A DNA stretch of 64,000 nt from NCBI GenBank assembly GCA_026770025.1, contig JAMXDE010000009.1, positions 496,001-560,000 on the forward strand, in the 5' to 3' direction. Origin of the DNA: Craspedostauros australis. Its lineage: Eukaryota; Bacillariophyta; Bacillariophyceae; Mastogloiales; Achnanthaceae. Positions 10,166 to 23,881 of the stretch are shown in pieces (positions within the stretch are counted from its first letter, which is position 1; each line of letters starts with the position of its first letter). Position numbers and translations under genes: made by a program. The notes below the pieces were generated by a model, which saw only the letters and a program-made list of their open reading frames with translations, was not told where the DNA came from and made no database searches.

Positions 10166-10479
10166 AAACCAAGAATAACATGACGTTTCCTCGCGATGGG
10201 AAAAGTGGTCGACCAGTTGGACTAAAACTAGAATTGGACGCTGGTCTCGTCGCACATTTTCTTCGTACTTTTTTGTTGTCCACGTTTTCACGTAGTTATG
10301 GCGTAGTTTCGGACACTCGGTAGGTGTTGTCGTTGTTTGCATTGAATACAAAGTTGCTTGCTCTCTAATTTTATGCAATGTTATTGCTGATGACACACTG
10401 GCAACTACCATAATCAGAATAATACAGAGATTAACCCCACTTATGAGGCTGCGCTGGTGGCGCTATTCTCCGCCTCCTT

Positions 10480-11455
10480 TCAACTTCGTGCGGGGCACGA
10501 AAGGGGCACGGAATCTATGTTTTGTGTGTGTATGCTGTGTATGTGTTGTCTCCTTGTGTGCTGCCAAGGTCGTCTTTGCCAGCGGGGGGTTGGGTAAGCT
10601 TGTTGTTTGTATTTCAGCCACTTGAGCAGGGCGCCAGAGGCGGCAGGTTTGTGTAGCGTCAGCGCGGCTTGCTCCACCCATACTGTGGCCTGTGCCTCGC
10701 CGGCCAGCACCATCTGATGTAGTTGTAGATGCTTGGTGCATTCCTGCTCGAGGCAAAGATGGAGTGACTCTGCCCTGTCATGTAGGGCCTGAACCATCCC
10801 AGCTTCGGCCAGGTCTTGACCTTTGAACAATGCCTCATTGCATGCTCTCCATTGCTCCCAGGCAATGCGCCAAATGCGACGTATGAGCTGTCTGGACCAC
10901 TTGGCTTCTGATTTCTGAGACTGTTGCTGCTGTAGGAATTCACTCTGCATTGGTTCCCACTGCCTGGCTAGGAGCCCTTTTCGGAGCGCCTGTGGACCCA
11001 CAGCTAGCTGCTACCGAACCGCATCATAGAGAGAGCTGCCCAGGCTGGTAGCCCTGAGATGGACCGACCCCTCAAGCTGGCTTTGCAGGATGGCGGTCAT
11101 ATTGATGGCGATTTCAGGCTTCGTGGGATATTTCCGCATCCAGCGCCGCAACTCCCATAAATGCCTCATCGAGATTTTATGCCGGTCCTCCCCTGCGCAC
11201 TGCCAGAAGTGCAACGCATCCCCGCAACCTCTGCAACTGGGGCATTGGTCCAACACACTGGCAACTACTACTTGTTCTTCTACATCAATCCGGTGCCACA
11301 ATATCACCAGCAACTGCTTTCATTTCGTAAAGTTTTCATTGCAGATGTGGCCCTTTCCATTCCTACTTGCTTTTGTTCTGTGGCTGTTGCAGGTCTCACA
11401 CATTGCGTCAACACTGCATTTATACGAATACCTTGCGCCTTGATCGATTTCTGAA
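10480..11455 (-). pseudogene. Decayed retroelement 3' region
   Basis: One minus-strand frame runs from about 11455 down to 10480 but is broken by in-frame stops near 11322 and 11011. It contains CPSCRGCGDALHFWQC, a zinc-knuckle-like motif, and then WEQWRACNEALF. The same order (CPVCNSEEETTDHVMQC, then WAAWTARNKVLHE) closes the intact retroelement protein at 32713-38514, so this is most likely the C-terminal end of a related non-LTR polyprotein. The reverse transcriptase core is missing. The lower part is Gln-rich and may run into unrelated sequence. Confidence 0.55.
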
Positions 11456-12295
11456 TCAGCATTACACTCCTTTGCAGTTGGATCCAATCTCATACAACGG
11501 CTGTTGGCAAGTTCCGTGATTGGAAGCCTACGATCGTGGAAGACAGTGTTGGTTGATAGTCGTTCTGTTTGCTATTTCATTTAGTTGGCACTCCGATCCT
11601 CTTGGTGTCCGTTCTCTTGCCTAATGCTCTTGGCGCGTTTGACTGTCTTGTAGATTGAGTCTCCGACTATGAGTTGGTACGCAAAATGCTCCCTTGCTAC
11701 TCTTCGTATTCTCTCTCTCTCTCTCTCTCAACATCGTGTGCTCGTGCTACACGATATTCCGTGTTCGATGCGTACTCCGCATTCGACACTCCGTTCGTTC
11801 AGTACTGGTTCCTACTCCATGAGTACTTACCATTTGAAGTTCACCTTCAGTACCCATGATCTTCATGGGTCGTCGGATCTTCGCCTTCTGCTTTGACTTG
11901 GAGACAGATGTCGACGTGGTGACATGTTGACATCCTGTCAACGTCAGTAGGCGTCCTTCTGCTCTCCAGATGTCATGTTCCATTGGTGATGCAGCAGCCT
12001 GTCAGATGATATCGTCATCTGAGGTTTAGTTGGGAAGTACCTCGAGATTCTCTTGGTACCATTGATGGATGGACGGACGATATTTCTAACTCTCTCAGAA
12101 ATCGTCGATTGCAAATTTCCTCCAGAAATCTTGCCCCTTTTCATGTGTTCCATTTCCGCTGTAATTCTGACGAATCACAGCATACTATCGACATGAGTGT
12201 AGCTATACCGTCCAAGTGCGTATGAGAGAATAACGGGTGAACGATGCGAATATACACGTACATCTCGACATATACTCACATGTACATCTCGACAT

Positions 12296-12380
12296 GAGAT
12301 TGTGCTCACAGTTCTAAAACGGTACACTTTCTAACAGTAGATTAGATTACAGTACAAACTATAACCCCGGATTTCCAACA
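12296..12380 (-). repeat. Dispersed LTR-like terminal repeat, copy B
   Basis: Read on the minus strand it starts tgttggaaatccggggttat and ends actgtgagcacaatctc. It is closest to copy D at 18881-18965. Similarity stops abruptly beyond this block. Confidence 0.6.
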
Positions 12381-12920
12381 AGTGTTGTTGTAGGCAGGAT
12401 GAAGAAACAATATTCATTGCGTTGGAACGGCTCTGCACTGATCCTCACAGTTCGGTGCTGAGGAGATACTGTACTTGCCCCTTTATCCGTCTCCTCTCGA
12501 TTACTGGCGATGTCATGCAGGAGGTCTTGTGGCTTCAGCAGGTGTTGAAGCAACGGGAGCTATGCAGCCGGAGTCACCAGCTTGGACCTGTATCAAGATT
12601 CCATTGCTGTGGTTGAAGCAGTGTAGATTGCGCTCGGTGAAGCTGGTATAGTCAGCGAACGCCGTGGCAGTAAAAGGGAATCCAGGTAGGCCCATCTGAT
12701 AAAATCTGGGGAGCATATAGTTCCCACATGTGTTGGTTGGTTTAGATGGACCGTATCATAGAATCGGGAATGGTTCGTGACTCAAAAGATGGGAGGACAA
12801 GGAAAGATCTGGCCGTCGTCGGGTTTGGACGACTGCGCGCCAAAAGCAATTTCAAGTGACGACACAGGACACTCTAAAAAGGAAAGTGGTCGATTCTTAG
12901 ATGAACCTCAACTGATGATA

Positions 12921-12999
12921 AGATTGAGCTCACAGTCCTAAAACGGTACGATCTAATAACAGATTAGATTACTACTATCATAACCCCGGATTTCCAACA
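12921..12999 (-). repeat. Dispersed LTR-like terminal repeat, copy C
   Basis: Minus strand starts tgttggaaatccggggttat, keeps taccgtttta and actgtgagctcaatct, and has a few deletions relative to copy B. Confidence 0.55.
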
Positions 13000-13104
13000 A
13001 ATATGGGGAAGGATGAGTTGACAATCCATGATCATTCATTTTCTAATTGCTGCCTAATGCTGCTCAGATCGACACTTCCTTGGAGTACTCTACTCTGTGC
13101 TTCC

Positions 13105-16100
13105 TCATGCTTCCTCATCTTGTGATCCGTCAGATGTCCACTGTGATCTCTTCGTGTCTGATGCTTGCATGTCGCTGACCATCTTCCATGGGGCGTGCTC
13201 CACCAAGGCGGCGCCGTTCGCTGCTGAGCCCTTTCTCATCATCACAAACGACATTTGGTGCATCAGACCATCGATGTAGGATGTTCCCAAGGACAGCGTG
13301 GAAAACACACCGAAATGACCGCTGACGATGGCGTCATCGATCACTGCCCTATCAGCAAATGTGAACAGCGGAGCGTCACAGATGCGGGATCCAAAGTACA
13401 ACATCTTTCCCTGGATGGTCGATCCTCGGAATCGCAACGCAGCATTCATCATCGGTGTGCCCCAAACAACTGCCTCGAAGGACCACGACTGAAAGAAATT
13501 GCTGTAGGACAAGTAGACCATATACAATGAAATCGACCATGGCCTTCCGCGTTCAACGCCTCCCAAGAGAGTGATGGTGACGATCACTCGATAGAAAACG
13601 AGCCAGATGAGGGTCTGGATGATGGTGGATGCCGCAATGGCAACCGGAACCAGCGCCGTCGTCGTGTCTGGCTTGAGTATGATCGCCAACAGCTCATATG
13701 ATGGGATGAGGCTGGCCGCCACTGCTGCAAGGACGATGATATGCAGCAGGGTGTTGTTGATCATGATCGTGAAGAACTGGGATGCGGAGAGAGGCACGTT
13801 GTTTGGATGATGCTCGGTGTTGATCATATCGCTGGTGACGTGAGCGCCAGGAGTCACCATGGCTCTGCGGATGGTCACGCCAGGACCGCATGCCAGCGTC
13901 ATGCCGATGGTGCTGTCTTCGATGGTGATCGCCTTGTATCGGCCATCTTCTTCGACATCGACGTCACAAAAGGACATAAAGGATCGCCTGACCGTGACGA
14001 GGTCCAGCTTGGATGGGGGGAACAGGATTGTCAACGCCCTCGATCTCATATCGATGTCCATGCCGTGTGCGATGAGGACGAGGTTCCAAAGTTGGGAGTA
14101 CAATGTCAAGTCGAGGATCAGTGTTGTCCCGACGAAGAAGTGGAAGTCACAAGCCCAGTCAGCAAACTTGGAGAATGTTCCTGTCCGCGCTAGACCGGAT
14201 CGCTTCTTGCCGATCAGCACCCACTTGAGAATGATGCTGGTGATCACGAAGCAGACGGACGTGAGGCCAAAAAGGACGATCCAGTAGACGATGGGGGAGT
14301 ACCTCCAATCTGGAAGCCCATCTCCGACCAACTGATCAGCAGCCACGAAGCATGCGAAGGCGAAGTACAGCTCGACGGCGAGCCAAACAAGCTTCATTGT
14401 TTCCAGCACGGTCGATGGGCTGGTGGATGTGTCGGATGCCGTGTCCCCACTCGCTGTTCCAGTTGCGGATGCATCGTCATCGCCCTTGAGAGTCGAAGAA
14501 GGAGCATCGACAAATGCTGGGTTGCCTCTGATCGAGGTGTTTGGTGGTGCTTGAGCACCTTCCCCAAGCACGGACATGCGCTGGACCTGACAGCCAGAGC
14601 CGACGCTGGTTCCAGCAAGCAAGGCGCCATTGACCATAGCGTTGGATCCAACCTGAGTCTTGCGAAACCTCACGCTGGGGCCTTCCTGCTCATCCTTCCA
14701 CGGGCCGAACATGCGGCATCGGATGTTCGTGTTGACCGTGGCACCAGCACCAACATCGACCAGGTCAAACTCCCGGACGGTCCCGTTCACGCTGGCCGAA
14801 CGATGGATGTCGGCACCCATCAGGTAGTAGAACAGCGTCATCAAAGGTGTGTTGCCAATGATGCGGCCGACGAAGCGCTCCCAGATATCGACCAACCGAT
14901 CGACGAACCACCACCTGATGAAATATATGTTGGTCTGATTGGCATACCCTTCTGTGTATCTGCCAATGACAATCCACTTCGAGAGGATGATCACGAAGGT
15001 GAGCGTAATAGCCCAGACTGGGACGATCAATGGGAGCAGCACCCATTCATGACCGGAGAGGGCGTCGGAGTCGGCAATGGCTTTTCCAACTTCGTACGCT
15101 GGGACGATGGGGAGCGAGAAGATGAGGACTGCGACGAGCACACCGATGGCCTGGATGATGGCGACGGTCGATTGGGACAGAAACTTCTCATTCGGGATGG
15201 AGAGGATCCTCTTGAGGGTTGGGAGGTTTGTTTGTAGGGGCTCTCCCTTTGATGCCTCGAGGAAAGTCTTGAGATCCATCACTCTCGGAAAGAGCTGGGT
15301 GATATGTGCGGGAAGGGTCGTGTTGTATCGCTCAGAAAGGGACTGGCGGAGCTCCAGCTCCATCATGGAGGACAATCCAACATCCTTCCACTCATCGTCG
15401 GGGTTGACTTCAGTTCCTGTACAGCTCTTCACAAGGTCATAGAAGTCCATCTCTTCGATGTTGACGTTCTCGATGATTGACTTTCTCATCGAGAGTCGAT
15501 TGGATTGACTTGCAAGATTGCTGTCGTGCGAACTGAAGAAGTTCGATTTTCTGATGACATCCAGCACCGTCTTCTGCGTTCCTTCATGGAGACGCTGGCG
15601 ATTTTGGCGTCTCTGGATCTTTCCGCTCGTCGTTTTGGAGATGGATCGCTCTTCCACGGCTGCGACTGTTGCCGGTGTCAATCCGATCTGTGAGATGACG
15701 TTCCTTCTGACTTGTTGGCAGGCCGTCTCGGCATCCTTCGCGTGGCTAGCTCGGATCTCGAAGACGATTTCCAGCTGCCCATCGTTGGACGAGAAGGCGG
15801 CCACGCAACCTGGACGGACAGCGGACGATGCCTCCTCGACGGCATGTTCGATGTCTTGGGGATAGTAGTTGACACCGTTGACGATGATGATGTCCTTCTT
15901 GCGGCCGCAGATGTAGAGGTAGTCGTCTTGATAGAATCCGTAGTCACCTGTGCGCAAGTACATCTTGCCATCGGCACCGACATGGGCATCGGACGATGAA
16001 TCACCCTCCACTCGCAGCGTGGCTTGGAAGGTCCCCTTGCTGAGCTGTGGCTGATTGTAGTATCCAGCGGCAACGGACGCTCCCGCGATCCAGATCTCCC

Positions 16101-17538
16101 CGGTGACGTTGTCTGGGCGTTGCACGCGAGTGTCCGGGTCCACGATGATGATATTGATGGAGCTGTGCAGATTGCTGCGCTGGGCGATGGCGATGAATGG
16201 TTGGAGATCTTCATCTGGTCTCTTGGTGGAGAGATGGAAGCCATGGTTGTAGCTGACTCCGACGACGTTCTCCGCCAGTCCGTACCCTGCGATGAACCAG
16301 TCCTTGCGCAAGTTGTACTGGCCGAATGCATCGGCGAAGTTCTTCTCGGTGTCAAGCCGGATTGGTTCAGCGGCGTTCTGGAGATGAATCACGCTTGAGA
16401 GGTCCAGGTTGGGGATGGGATTAGTCTGCCCTTTGGGGCTCTCCAGAGCCTCGTTGTACTTGCGGGTGACCAGCCGATAACCGAAGTCAGGGGCGGCGCT
16501 GAAATGGCACTTGTGCTGGGACATGAGGTCGACCCAGAGCAACGGGTTGCGGATGAACGAGACCGGTGATATCATATGGAGACGAAAGGCACCGGCCAAA
16601 GGTTGAATGCCCAACTGGATCAGACCCATGTCGTGGTACTGAGGCAGCCAGGAGCATGCTGTGATCTGCTTTGGTGTTTTGCGTCTATCACTCAAATCAT
16701 TTTCAAAGCAATTCAAGCAACCACCATGGAGAAGTTCGATGTTGGCTCTCAGAGCGCCGTGGGTCACCATGACGCCCTTGGGGTTGCCGGTGCTTCCAGA
16801 TGTATACTGGAGGAAGGCGAGGTCCGAGCCTTTGATGTTGGGTTCATCGAATGAAGGTGGCGACGACGATGAGCGGCCGGACATGAGGCTGGAAAGGAAG
16901 CCATTCTTGGCTTGCTTGGGGTTGTTCTTTCTCTTGTTCTTGTCGGTGATAAACGGATCGTGACGGATGATGCGATCGGTGACTTGGTATTTCACCCCGC
17001 TTGGCCACATGGCGCGGCTCTTCGATACTGGGTTGGCTCGATCGGCGGTTCGAAGAAGATTGATGGATGTTTGGGTGAGGATGAGTGCTGGAGCGCAATC
17101 CTCGACCACCTTGTTCACCTTGGTGAGCGACTTGACGAGCGGCGGTCCAGGAGGATAGACCAGCACGGCAGTCACGCCTGCACGGAGACATCCCACGAAC
17201 ATGGCGAAGAAGTGCAGACCGAAGTCGTAGCAGAGAACGACACGGTCGCCTTTGTTGGCGCCCCACTTGTTGCGGATGAGGTGAGCGCAGTGTCCTGCTT
17301 CATCCCAGAGCTGTTGGAAGGTGTAGTTATTGATTGGCTTTCCCTTCTCGTTGTACCAGGTGGAGAAGACGGTGTCGGACTTGAGTTCGACGATGTACTT
17401 GATGTGTTCAACGAAGGACTTGGTTTGGATGGACTTGTGGATGATCTCGTGCTCAGTGGCGTTGGCGTTGGTGGTGCCAGCTTCGATGTCATCGTCGACG
17501 GCGCGGTTTGCATCGGAGGGAGCGGATGGGTTGCTCAT
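13105..17538 (-). CDS. FAAL-ACP-membrane synthetase (Pls-type terminal domains)
   Basis: Intronless, 1,477 residues, ATG at 17538. Residues about 35-650 are an adenylate-forming domain closest in pattern to fatty-acyl-AMP ligases: FLQYTSGSTGNPKGVMVTHG (about 243-262), WLPQYHDMGLIQLG, NAAEPIR, YGLAE (419-423), LRTGDYG, GRKKDIIIVNG (545-555) and a catalytic Lys in TTSGKIQRR. Residues about 695-765 are a carrier domain with the phosphopantetheine Ser in DVGLSSMMEL (Ser724). The rest is membrane protein: three pairs of hydrophobic helices (starting near residues 790, 1075 and 1270), each followed by a soluble hexapeptide-like beta-helix segment rich in V-G-x-G and A-x-V patterns. This order (adenylation, carrier, six helices, three tandem soluble domains) is that of bacterial epsilon-poly-lysine-synthetase-type enzymes, which have no condensation domain. 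Inference: it activates a fatty or hydroxy acid, loads it on its own carrier and passes it to an amine or hydroxyl at a membrane. Confidence 0.85.
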   Translation of the reverse strand: MSNPSAPSDANRAVDDDIEAGTTNANATEHEIIHKSIQTKSFVEHIKYIVELKSDTVFSTWYNEKGKPINNYTFQQLWDEAGHCAHLIRNKWGANKGDRVVLCYDFGLHFFAMFVGCLRAGVTAVLVYPPGPPLVKSLTKVNKVVEDCAPALILTQTSINLLRTADRANPVSKSRAMWPSGVKYQVTDRIIRHDPFITDKNKRKNNPKQAKNGFLSSLMSGRSSSSPPSFDEPNIKGSDLAFLQYTSGSTGNPKGVMVTHGALRANIELLHGGCLNCFENDLSDRRKTPKQITACSWLPQYHDMGLIQLGIQPLAGAFRLHMISPVSFIRNPLLWVDLMSQHKCHFSAAPDFGYRLVTRKYNEALESPKGQTNPIPNLDLSSVIHLQNAAEPIRLDTEKNFADAFGQYNLRKDWFIAGYGLAENVVGVSYNHGFHLSTKRPDEDLQPFIAIAQRSNLHSSINIIIVDPDTRVQRPDNVTGEIWIAGASVAAGYYNQPQLSKGTFQATLRVEGDSSSDAHVGADGKMYLRTGDYGFYQDDYLYICGRKKDIIIVNGVNYYPQDIEHAVEEASSAVRPGCVAAFSSNDGQLEIVFEIRASHAKDAETACQQVRRNVISQIGLTPATVAAVEERSISKTTSGKIQRRQNRQRLHEGTQKTVLDVIRKSNFFSSHDSNLASQSNRLSMRKSIIENVNIEEMDFYDLVKSCTGTEVNPDDEWKDVGLSSMMELELRQSLSERYNTTLPAHITQLFPRVMDLKTFLEASKGEPLQTNLPTLKRILSIPNEKFLSQSTVAIIQAIGVLVAVLIFSLPIVPAYEVGKAIADSDALSGHEWVLLPLIVPVWAITLTFVIILSKWIVIGRYTEGYANQTNIYFIRWWFVDRLVDIWERFVGRIIGNTPLMTLFYYLMGADIHRSASVNGTVREFDLVDVGAGATVNTNIRCRMFGPWKDEQEGPSVRFRKTQVGSNAMVNGALLAGTSVGSGCQVQRMSVLGEGAQAPPNTSIRGNPAFVDAPSSTLKGDDDASATGTASGDTASDTSTSPSTVLETMKLVWLAVELYFAFACFVAADQLVGDGLPDWRYSPIVYWIVLFGLTSVCFVITSIILKWVLIGKKRSGLARTGTFSKFADWACDFHFFVGTTLILDLTLYSQLWNLVLIAHGMDIDMRSRALTILFPPSKLDLVTVRRSFMSFCDVDVEEDGRYKAITIEDSTIGMTLACGPGVTIRRAMVTPGAHVTSDMINTEHHPNNVPLSASQFFTIMINNTLLHIIVLAAVAASLIPSYELLAIILKPDTTTALVPVAIAASTIIQTLIWLVFYRVIVTITLLGGVERGRPWSISLYMVYLSYSNFFQSWSFEAVVWGTPMMNAALRFRGSTIQGKMLYFGSRICDAPLFTFADRAVIDDAIVSGHFGVFSTLSLGTSYIDGLMHQMSFVMMRKGSAANGAALVEHAPWKMVSDMQASDTKRSQWTSDGSQDEEA

Positions 17539-18860
17539 GTTGGAATGCGTCGTTGAAACGAGGGTTGGTTGCAGATGTGGTTGTGTTTTGTTGTGTTGCG
17601 ATTGGTGTGGTGCGGCGTGGTTACATTGATCTTGTCGATTTGTGAGTTGTCGGTTCTGGAGCTTCAGAATTGTGAGCGGTTGGAAAGATCATCGGCGTTG
17701 TGTTGTGTCTGGTGCCTTCTTCGGGCACAAACGTGCCCGTGCGGGTGCTGTCACTGCATCTGCTCACCAGCGAGATGAATTCCCTCGTCAGATTGTTCTG
17801 TTGAAGGATCGTGGAAGGAAGGTGTTGTTGGGTGATGTGTGCGCTGGTTGGAGTAGTAGGTGTGCACAAGACAATCGGAAGACACAGCGCTCCGTCACTT
17901 CCGAGGGCCGCACTTTGGATCAAGGGTGCAGATCCGAGGTCCGATAGGAGAAGACTACATACCAGGACTCCACGCAACACGAAAACGAATACAGTTCTGC
18001 AGAGCACAGTACCAGGATGTTGTGGCAAAACAAAAAAAGCACGTGTCCGATTGCTGGATGAAGAAGCGTTCATGTGGTGACTGGTGAAGAACCCCCAAAA
18101 ACAGTCGGGGAATTATTGGAGTGGAAAGGACGCGTTACCCTGCACAGGCCCTCGTGCAGATGTGGCAGTCGCACACTCCGAGGAAGAACAGAAATGTCTG
18201 TCAGGAATCGAGGGTACGGATTTGTTGTAATATCCATTATTGACGCACCTCCCAAAATTATTCGTCACAACATTGAATATTATTCGTCACATGTTTGGAG
18301 ACTATTCGTCACACCTTTGAATACCATGTCATTATGACTATGACTAAGGAGACGGACATGATTGATACCTGTACTGCCGCGAGGAGGGTAGTCTGTCCTC
18401 TGGTAATGTAAGAATCACACCAAAGGTGGATCAGGAGGTCCCGATACCAAACCAACCATGGCAACCATGCAGATGACGACGTCGATCAGAACAGCAGGTC
18501 AATGGGCAAGTGACGCACCCCATTCAGACGACAGCATGTGCCCCTCCTGCGGACAAGACACACCACAGGTTTGGAACATCAGAAAGGATCAGAACATCCG
18601 CAGGTTTGGAACATCACCAAGGTTGACATCGATCGTGGGACGATGGTGTCATGAAATCAACAACGGAAACATATGATAGGCAAGTGCTCAGGACTGCAGA
18701 TTCCTACCATGCAAACGTAGACAGCTACAACAATGCAGAGGCAAGCAACAATGATGCCAAGATAAGGAAGCAAGAACAGAGCATGATGAATGGGGAAAGA
18801 AGCACCTAAGAACAACAGGACGCCCCGAGTCGCCACCGCGACAGATGCCTACTATGAAAA
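17539..18860. other. Upstream region of synthetase gene, intergenic
   Basis: Holds the synthetase promoter and 5' leader and several short open frames on both strands, none conserved. A frame at 18458-18676 contains MCPSCGQDTPQVWN, which faintly recalls the retroelement zinc knuckle but is too short to assign. Confidence 0.45.
18241..18315. promoter_or_regulatory. Cluster of TGACG / CGTCA half-sites
   Basis: Tgacgcac at 18241 is followed by three copies of attcgtcaca spaced 22 bp apart (18260-18315). TGACG is the core of bZIP (CRE-like) sites, which act in diatom CO2/cAMP responses. The cluster is about 0.7 kb upstream of the synthetase start. Any function is conjecture. Confidence 0.25.
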
Positions 18861-18880
18861 ATGAAATCGAAAGAAAAAGT

Positions 18881-18965
18881 GAGATTGTGCTCACAGTTCT
18901 AAAATGGTACAGTTTCTAACAGCAGCATAGATCACAGTACTAACTATAACCCCGGATTTCCAACA
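18881..18965 (-). repeat. Dispersed LTR-like terminal repeat, copy D
   Basis: Minus strand starts tgttggaaatccggggttat and ends gaactgtgagcacaatctc. It is nearly collinear with copy B. The flanking sequence on both sides is unrelated. Confidence 0.6.
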
Positions 18966-19257
18966 AATGTCAACGACTCAAATTGACTCATGTTTGGTGT
19001 TCTTTTCGTGTTCTCTCTTTTTTCTTGGTTGGTGACATTCGCTCCGCGAGCATCTCCCATAGATTTGGTGTTCGTTGTTCCTTGGGCGTTTTTCGTGCGC
19101 AACATTCGTGCTCGCCACATTCGGTCTTCGGCAAAGACATCACAGGTTCTGTGTTGATAGGCCATGCAAGGTCCCTCGTCTTCCATGCTTGGAGGGGGTC
19201 ACTGGAGACTGTTGAGATCAACCGCCAAGGATCCTTTCGTCGATCTGACGTCCAGGC

Positions 19258-19542
19258 ATGACCAACGCAATCAGTGCAATCAACGCAATCAACGCTAAGG
19301 ATAACAGCGCTGGCATCGAATCGACAAGGGAAGTTTGTGATCTCTGTGGGTGTGAGCTACCAAGATCCGAAGAGTGGCATGCCATACTCGCATGGTGCTA
19401 CGAGTGTCTACGACTGCTATGTGCCGTTGATGATGTCGCCACCATGCCACTGTGCGAAGTATGTCGCACTAAACGTTGGAACTTCAGACCACGAGTACTT
19501 AACCTGACTCTCTTCTCTGCATTCTTCTGCAGTATTATTTGA
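19258..19542 (+). CDS. Possible small Cys-rich protein, 94 aa
   Basis: ATG frame of 94 codons. After an Asn/Ala/Ile-repeat leader it has CDLCGCEL, CYECLRLLC and PLCEVC, four CxxC-like pairs spaced as in a treble-clef or RING/PHD-like zinc site, then a hydrophobic end. It is short, has no recognised family and lies just upstream of the (CA)n tract and retrotransposon. It could be a gene fragment or chance. Confidence 0.25.
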   Translation: MTNAISAINAINAKDNSAGIESTREVCDLCGCELPRSEEWHAILAWCYECLRLLCAVDDVATMPLCEVCRTKRWNFRPRVLNLTLFSAFFCSII

Positions 19543-19600
19543 CACAAGCTATAACAGAGTAGAGCAATCTACACACCCTACTCTCATGTTCTGCTCTACT

Positions 19601-23848
<4,248 letters not shown>

Positions 23849-23880
<32 letters not shown>
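23849..23880. repeat. (CA)16 microsatellite at 3' edge of element
   Basis: 32 bp of CA repeat immediately after the retrotransposon trailer, in the same phase as the long tract at 19602-19728. Confidence 0.95.

Positions 23881-23881
<1 letters not shown>

Larger units (their letters stand above)
9043..10479. other. Repeat-rich DNA, retroelement remnant likely
   Basis: No intact gene. A minus-strand frame near 9043-9230 reads LMKFIKRANLDAFWNREL, which resembles a short motif I associate with diatom retroelement proteins; this is recalled, not searched. An LTR-like repeat end lies at 9376-9455 and a hairpin at 10111-10165. Confidence 0.35.
11456..13104. other. Intergenic, repeat-containing
   Basis: About 1.65 kb with no supportable gene. 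It holds two copies of the dispersed LTR-like repeat and a short CT run near 11708-11728. The fatty-acyl synthetase gene ends at 13105, so the last part is probably its 3' untranslated region. Confidence 0.5.

Noticed and set aside
11549-12380. A possible solo LTR bounded by tgttgg at 11549 and ccaaca at 12380
   Set aside because: The flanking five bases do not match and the internal sequence gives no other support, so only the 85-bp repeat is annotated.
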